A stretch of DNA of 64,000 nucleotides, from positions 177,503-241,502 of the forward strand of contig NZ_FNEX01000007.1 of NCBI RefSeq assembly GCF_900100435.1. Reading direction: 5' to 3'. Shown here in pieces: positions 59,960-64,000 of this stretch. This DNA is from Pedobacter sp. ok626 (GTDB lineage: Bacteria > Bacteroidota > Bacteroidia > Sphingobacteriales > Sphingobacteriaceae). The notes under the pieces were generated by a model. The model was not told where the DNA came from. It saw only the letters and a program-made list of their open reading frames with translations, and made no database searches. Position numbers and translations under genes: made by a program. Every line of letters starts with the position of its first letter. The stretch's first letter is position 1.

Positions 59960-60730
59960 TTAAATATCTTCCTCAGATACAAATTTTGCAGAATAAAAAT
60001 CTCTATTCATGCGTGCGATGTTCTCTAAAGATATGCCTTTAGGGCATTCTGCCTCACAAGCTCCTGTATTGGTACAATTACCAAATCCTTCTGCATCCAT
60101 CTGCGCAACCATACTTTGTACCCTACGGTAACGTTCAGGCTGTCCTTGAGGCAATTGTGCCAACTGAGAAATCTTAGCAGATACAAAAAGCATAGCCGAA
60201 GCATTTTTACAAGTCGCCACACAAGCACCACATCCAATACAAGCTGCAGCTTCGAAAGCTGAATCCGCTTGCACTTTAGGAATTGGAAGGTTGTTTGCGT
60301 CTTGTGCATTCCCTGTATTAACCGAAATAAAGCCACCTGCAGCAATAACTCTATCAAATGCAGATCTATCTACCGTTAAATCTTTAATTACCGGAAAAGC
60401 CTTTGCTCTCCATGGCTCAACAACGATGGTATCACCATCTTTAAATGAACGCATGTGCAATTGGCAAGTAGTAACTCTATCCTTTGGTCCATGCGGTCTG
60501 CCATCGATGTACATAGAGCAGGCACCACAGATCCCCTCTCTACAATCGTGATCAAACACAACAGGTTCGTCACCCTTAGAAATTAACTGTTCGTTCAATA
60601 CATCAAACATTTCTAAGAAAGACATATCAGGAGAAATCTCTGATAATTTATAATCCACCAAACCGCCTTTGGCTTTTGTATTTTTTTGACGCCAAACTTT
60701 CAGCGTTAAATTCATATTTCCTGTACTCAT
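59960..60730 (-). CDS. sdhB: Succinate dehydrogenase/fumarate reductase iron-sulfur subunit
   Basis: A 256-residue electron-transfer subunit of respiratory complex II. The plant-type [2Fe-2S] ligands are in [16 protein letters not shown] and TCQLH. The [4Fe-4S]/[3Fe-4S] ligands are in [13 protein letters not shown] and the [12 protein letters not shown] segment. All cysteine clusters are present. It links the flavoprotein to the membrane cytochrome b. It is the last gene of sdhCAB on the minus strand, 26 bases after sdhA. Confidence 0.96.
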   Translation of the reverse strand: MSTGNMNLTLKVWRQKNTKAKGGLVDYKLSEISPDMSFLEMFDVLNEQLISKGDEPVVFDHDCREGICGACSMYIDGRPHGPKDRVTTCQLHMRSFKDGDTIVVEPWRAKAFPVIKDLTVDRSAFDRVIAAGGFISVNTGNAQDANNLPIPKVQADSAFEAAACIGCGACVATCKNASAMLFVSAKISQLAQLPQGQPERYRRVQSMVAQMDAEGFGNCTNTGACEAECPKGISLENIARMNRDFYSAKFVSEEDI

Positions 60731-60756
60731 AATATTGAGATTTTAGTACTTAGCTA

Positions 60757-62736
60757 TTATTTATAACTTCTTTGTGCAATCTTGATGTTTTCAAATTTTA
60801 GCTCTTCTTTATGTAGCTCAAATTTAACACCCTCTTTGTACTCCCATGCAGCTACGTAAGCGTAGTTTACATCATCACGCATTGCTTCACCTTCTTCAGT
60901 TTGATATTCTTCTCTGAAGTGACCTCCGCAAGATTCGTTTCTGTTCAAAGCATCAATACACATCAACTCACCAAGTTCGATGAAGTCGGCCACACGACCT
61001 GCTTTTTCCAACTCAGGGTTAAATTCGTTAGCCTCTCCTGGTACACGAACATCGCTCCAGAATTCCTTACGAAGTTCTTGAATTTCTGCAATTGCTTCAG
61101 TTAAACCCTTAGCATTACGTGCCATTCCACATTTCTCCCACATGATCTTACCTAATTTCTTATGGAAATGATCTACAGTCTTAGTTCCTTTAATGGCAAA
61201 GAATTTGTCGATAATGCCTTTTGCACTAGCCTCAGCTTCAACAAATGCAGGGTGATCTTGCGGAATTGGTTTTGTAGCCAATTCTTTAGATAAGTAAGCA
61301 CCAATTGTGTAAGGAATTACAAAATAACCATCAGCTAAGCCTTGCATCAAAGCAGAAGCTCCTAAACGATTCGCACCGTGATCAGAGAAGTTAGCCTCTC
61401 CTAGCGCATATAAGCCCGGCACAGTAGTCATTAAGTTATAATCTACCCATAAACCACCCATGGTATAGTGAACCGCAGGATAGATACGCATTGGCAATTC
61501 ATAAGGATCCTCTCCAGTGATCTGCGCATACATATCAAACAGGTTACCATATTTTTCCTTAATTACCTCACGGCCTAAGCGCATGCAGGTTTCTTTATCA
61601 GGGTTGTGGATATTCTGTACGCTAGCCTCAATACGACCATAACGCTCAGTGTTAGCTTTAAAATCAAGATACACAGCCAATTTAGAACTACCTACTCCAT
61701 AACCTGCATCGCAACGCTCTTTTGCTGCGCGTGATGCAACATCACGTGGTACAAGGTTACCGAAAGCAGGGTATCTGCGCTCTAAATAATAATCTCTTTC
61801 ATCCTCAGGAATCTCAGAAGCTTTACGAGGATCATCTTTCTTTTTAGGAACCCAGATACGTCCATCGTTACGTAACGACTCAGACATCAAGGTTAGTTTA
61901 GATTGGTGATCTCCAGAAACTGGAATACAAGTAGGGTGAATTTGCGTGTAGCAAGGGTTACCAAAGAAAGCTCCTTTTTTGTGTGCTTTCCAAGCTGCAG
62001 TTACGTTACTGCCCATTGCGTTTGTAGAAAGGTAGAATACGTTACCGTAACCACCGCTGCAAAGCAATACCGCATGACCTGAATGACGTTCTAGTTCACC
62101 AGTAAGCAAATTACGGGCAATAATACCGCGTGCTTTACCATCAACTACAACAACTTCAAGCATTTCGTGACGGGTAAACATTTCAACTTTACCCATACCG
62201 ATTTGACGCTCCAAAGCGCTATAAGCACCTAAAAGCAATTGCTGACCGGTTTGACCTGCAGCATAAAATGTACGTTGAACTTGTGTACCACCAAAAGAAC
62301 GGTTGTCTAACAAACCTCCATATTCTCTGGCCAAAGGCACACCTTGAGCCACACACTGATCTATAATGTTACCACTTACTTCTGCCAAACGATGTACGTT
62401 AGCTTCACGTGCACGGTAATCACCACCTTTTATCGTATCATAAAATAAACGATAAGTACTATCGCCATCATTCTGATAATTTTTTGCCGCGTTGATACCA
62501 CCCTGAGCTGCGATTGAGTGCGCCCTTCTCGGTGAATCCTGAAAACAAAAACATTTAACCTTATAACCCATTTCAGCAAGACTTGCTGCTGCCGAGGCAC
62601 CTGCTAGTCCAGAACCTACTACGATAACTTCTATGCTTCTTTTATTGGCCGGGTTAACCAATGGCATAGACGAACGTAATTTAGTCCATTTTTCTGTTAA
62701 CTCTCCTTCAGGTATATGAGCATTTAATTCTGCCAT
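60757..62736 (-). CDS. sdhA: Succinate dehydrogenase/fumarate reductase flavoprotein subunit
   Basis: A 659-residue catalytic subunit with covalent FAD. The dinucleotide motif is [20 protein letters not shown] (about 35-54). The FAD-linking His and active-site block is [20 protein letters not shown], and further conserved regions are [34 protein letters not shown] and the C-terminal [13 protein letters not shown]. It oxidises succinate to fumarate (or the reverse) on the inner face of the cytoplasmic membrane. Length and motifs match the Bacteroidota, menaquinone-linked, type with one cytochrome b subunit. Confidence 0.97.
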   Translation of the reverse strand: MAELNAHIPEGELTEKWTKLRSSMPLVNPANKRSIEVIVVGSGLAGASAAASLAEMGYKVKCFCFQDSPRRAHSIAAQGGINAAKNYQNDGDSTYRLFYDTIKGGDYRAREANVHRLAEVSGNIIDQCVAQGVPLAREYGGLLDNRSFGGTQVQRTFYAAGQTGQQLLLGAYSALERQIGMGKVEMFTRHEMLEVVVVDGKARGIIARNLLTGELERHSGHAVLLCSGGYGNVFYLSTNAMGSNVTAAWKAHKKGAFFGNPCYTQIHPTCIPVSGDHQSKLTLMSESLRNDGRIWVPKKKDDPRKASEIPEDERDYYLERRYPAFGNLVPRDVASRAAKERCDAGYGVGSSKLAVYLDFKANTERYGRIEASVQNIHNPDKETCMRLGREVIKEKYGNLFDMYAQITGEDPYELPMRIYPAVHYTMGGLWVDYNLMTTVPGLYALGEANFSDHGANRLGASALMQGLADGYFVIPYTIGAYLSKELATKPIPQDHPAFVEAEASAKGIIDKFFAIKGTKTVDHFHKKLGKIMWEKCGMARNAKGLTEAIAEIQELRKEFWSDVRVPGEANEFNPELEKAGRVADFIELGELMCIDALNRNESCGGHFREEYQTEEGEAMRDDVNYAYVAAWEYKEGVKFELHKEELKFENIKIAQRSYK

Positions 62737-62761
62737 GTTATTTAAACTTTAAGATCAAAAA

Positions 62762-63442
62762 TTATTTAATAAGGCCCAGGTACATTGCGATAGGCATAGA
62801 AGCAAACAGCAAAGAAATGATAATTGAATACCATATCCCTACGCTTTTAATGATTGGTGTATACTTCTTGTGGTTCCAACCTAAAGTTTGAAATGCTGAA
62901 GAGAAACCATGCAGCAAGTGATAAGCCAACGAAACCATTGCCAATACATAAAGTACAACCAACAAAGGATCTTTAAAAGTTTCTACCATTACGGCAAAAA
63001 GATCGTGGTTGCCATTAGCATCTGTAGTAGGAATGCCTGTAAAACGCGACATTACCCAGAACTTGTTGATGTGAACGATTAAGAAGATCAAAAGCAAAGT
63101 ACCTAATAAACCCATTGAACGGGAATACCATTTGCTATTTGCAGCACCATTAGTAACTGCATACTTTACCGGACGTGCAGCCTGATTTTGAAGAACTAAT
63201 CTGAAACCCTGGATAATATGCGCAAGCAAACCTGCGAATAAAACTACTTCCATAGCTCTTATTATCCAGTTAGTACCCATAAAATGAGCGCCCATGTTAA
63301 AAGTTAAGCCGCCGTCATTTACATAAATCAATGCATTGATAAAGCAGTGCACTAAAAGAAATGAAATGAGAAACAGGCCCGTTATGCCCATTATTAATTT
63401 TTTTCCAATTGATGAGGAAAAAGCGTTTCCGAAACTTGCCAT
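62762..63442 (-). CDS. sdhC: Succinate dehydrogenase cytochrome b subunit
   Basis: A 226-residue membrane anchor of complex II with five helices (the first is KKLIMGITGLFLISFLLVHC), as in diheme type-B succinate:quinone oxidoreductases. Histidines suited to axial heme ligation occur in helices I (LLVHC), II (GLLAHIIQGF), III (LIVHINKF) and IV (LAYHLLHGF). This single-subunit anchor with two hemes implies menaquinone as electron partner. It is the first gene of sdhCAB and is preceded by a perfect -7 box, giving a short leader. Confidence 0.93.
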   Translation of the reverse strand: MASFGNAFSSSIGKKLIMGITGLFLISFLLVHCFINALIYVNDGGLTFNMGAHFMGTNWIIRAMEVVLFAGLLAHIIQGFRLVLQNQAARPVKYAVTNGAANSKWYSRSMGLLGTLLLIFLIVHINKFWVMSRFTGIPTTDANGNHDLFAVMVETFKDPLLVVLYVLAMVSLAYHLLHGFSSAFQTLGWNHKKYTPIIKSVGIWYSIIISLLFASMPIAMYLGLIK

Positions 63443-63470
63443 TAGATTGTTTTTTTATTTCTGTTATGTG

Positions 63471-63478
63471 CAAAAGTA
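63471..63478 (-). promoter_or_regulatory. -7 element of the sdhCAB promoter
   Basis: On the minus strand TACTTTTG is a perfect TAnnTTTG box; transcription would start near 63465, about 22 bases before the sdhC ATG. The -33 element is not clear. Confidence 0.5.
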
Positions 63479-63572
63479 TTTAATAAAAGAATTAATCGGT
63501 TAATTCAAAGCACAAATCAGCTATTTAGAAACATTCTAACCTTACAATTCGATGATAAATGTCAATGCGAAC

Positions 63573-63606
63573 AAAAAAAGGGCAGCCGGTACTCCCGGCT
63601 GCCCTT
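63573..63606 (-). terminator. Rho-independent terminator after the Do-family protease
   Basis: Perfect 12-bp arms AAGGGCAGCCGG (63578-63589) and CCGGCTGCCCTT (63595-63606) with a 5-base loop. Read on the minus strand the stem is followed by a run of seven T residues. Confidence 0.93.
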
Positions 63607-63624
63607 ATCTATCGATATTATAAA

Positions 63625-64000
63625 TTAGAAGGAATAGGTAAACCTACCCTCCGCTGTCACCCCTGTAATAGTAGTCATACCATTTCTTGATTGTGGCAAA
63701 GCCGCTTCAATATCTTTAGCACTGTTCACTGGCCTACCGTTTACAGCTGTAACTAGCAAACCTTTAGATATATCCAAAGAGTCGAAGATCTTACCTTGCT
63801 CAACACCTGTAACCACTACCCCACTTTTTGCACCATATTTACTTTTAAGTTGTGTCGAAGCAGGAGCAAATGAAGCACCTAATTTTTCGATGCTTGCACT
63901 AGCACCAGTTTTAGCAATTACATTCGGATTTGTCGCAGCACCTTCACCTTTCAATGTCACACGCGTATCTTTCAACTGTCCATTTCTGGAATAAGTTAAC
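63625..64000 (-). CDS. Do-family (DegP/HtrA-like) serine protease, C-terminal PDZ part
   Basis: Only the last about 125 residues are in the window; the gene runs off the right edge at its 5' side, so an apparent TTG start at 63975 is not real. The visible part contains the end of the first PDZ domain (LTYSRNGQLKDTRVTLKGEG), a linker (ASASIEKLGASFAP) and a second, shorter PDZ-like domain (SGVVVTGVEQGKIFDSLDIS, LLVTAVNGRPVNSAKDIEAA) ending in GRFTYSF. This layout fits periplasmic Do proteases for envelope protein quality control. The catalytic His-Asp-Ser residues are outside the window. A strong terminator follows. Confidence 0.85.
   Translation of the reverse strand, partial: LTYSRNGQLKDTRVTLKGEGAATNPNVIAKTGASASIEKLGASFAPASTQLKSKYGAKSGVVVTGVEQGKIFDSLDISKGLLVTAVNGRPVNSAKDIEAALPQSRNGMTTITGVTAEGRFTYSF

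Noticed and set aside
60025..60573. Alternative-frame ORFs over sdhB
   Set aside because: The sdhB frame contains all iron-sulfur cysteine motifs; the overlapping frames contain none and start inside the gene.

Overview
The window looks like a chromosomal segment of a Bacteroidota member, most likely Sphingobacteriaceae (Pedobacter-like). I infer this from the TonB-dependent receptors with carboxypeptidase-regulatory domains, a type IX secretion cargo with its PorP/SprF partner, a single-cytochrome-b menaquinone-type succinate dehydrogenase, TAnnTTTG-type -7 promoter boxes, near-absent Shine-Dalgarno sequences and a moderately AT-rich composition. No tRNA, rRNA, CRISPR array, intact insertion sequence or prophage was seen. 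Genus is inferred from gene content only.

Layout. 0-2.5 kb: end of ilvE and a DPP IV-type peptidase. 2.6-9.7 kb: a membrane-tethered TPR/HTH regulator, then a TonB receptor, a beta-helix lipoprotein and a beta-propeller phytase. Their leader carries 11-bp-phased repeats that resemble a Pho box. 9.7-13.3 kb: two tandem AsmA-like membrane proteins on the minus strand. 13.5-20.5 kb: a housekeeping run of miaB, a receiver-less sigma-54 activator, lptE, a TPR-like protein, secG, groES and groEL. 20.7-27.7 kb: a 2007-residue secreted Ig/PKD protein with a type-B T9SS tail, plus its SprF-like partner. 27.7-29.9 kb: an MgtC-family protein and L-serine dehydratase. 29.9-36 kb: a very tight minus-strand operon SpoIIM - polytopic membrane protein - DUF4129-like - DUF4350-like - MoxR - DUF58. 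36-37.7 kb: an accessory-looking patch with a heptad-repeat protein, a decayed repeat element, an orphan gene and a strong hairpin. It separates this operon from a divergent RDD protein. 38.5-42.2 kb: an SGNH lipoprotein, DUF2752 and DUF5684-like proteins, lipB, a phosphopantetheinyl transferase and dcd. 42.3-46.6 kb: an MG2/plug-domain protein followed by an enoyl-CoA isomerase-like and a 2,4-dienoyl-CoA reductase-like enzyme. 46.7-54.3 kb: a FabH-like synthase, clpS, a thioredoxin-fold protein, two tandem outer-membrane beta-barrel proteins and a Nudix hydrolase. 54.3-56.8 kb: a PlsC acyltransferase and a LytS/LytTR-type two-component pair. 57-59.9 kb: a 57-aa membrane peptide, then a BlaI repressor and a BlaR1-type protease fused to TonB C-terminal and plug-like domains. 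60-64 kb: sdhCAB and the C-terminal end of a Do-family protease.

Genes that appear to work together: the phytase cluster (phosphate scavenging from phytate); isomerase plus dienoyl-CoA reductase (auxiliary beta-oxidation of unsaturated fatty acids); giant adhesin plus SprF (T9SS export); BlaI plus BlaR1 fusion (envelope signalling, with two matching operators); SpoIIM to DUF58 plus RDD (a conserved but poorly understood MoxR cluster).

I did not find a clearly undescribed multi-gene system. The best leads are the phased-repeat regulation of the phytase operon, the BlaR1/TonB/plug fusion with its operators and neighbouring small protein, and the unexplained patch at 36.5-37.7 kb.
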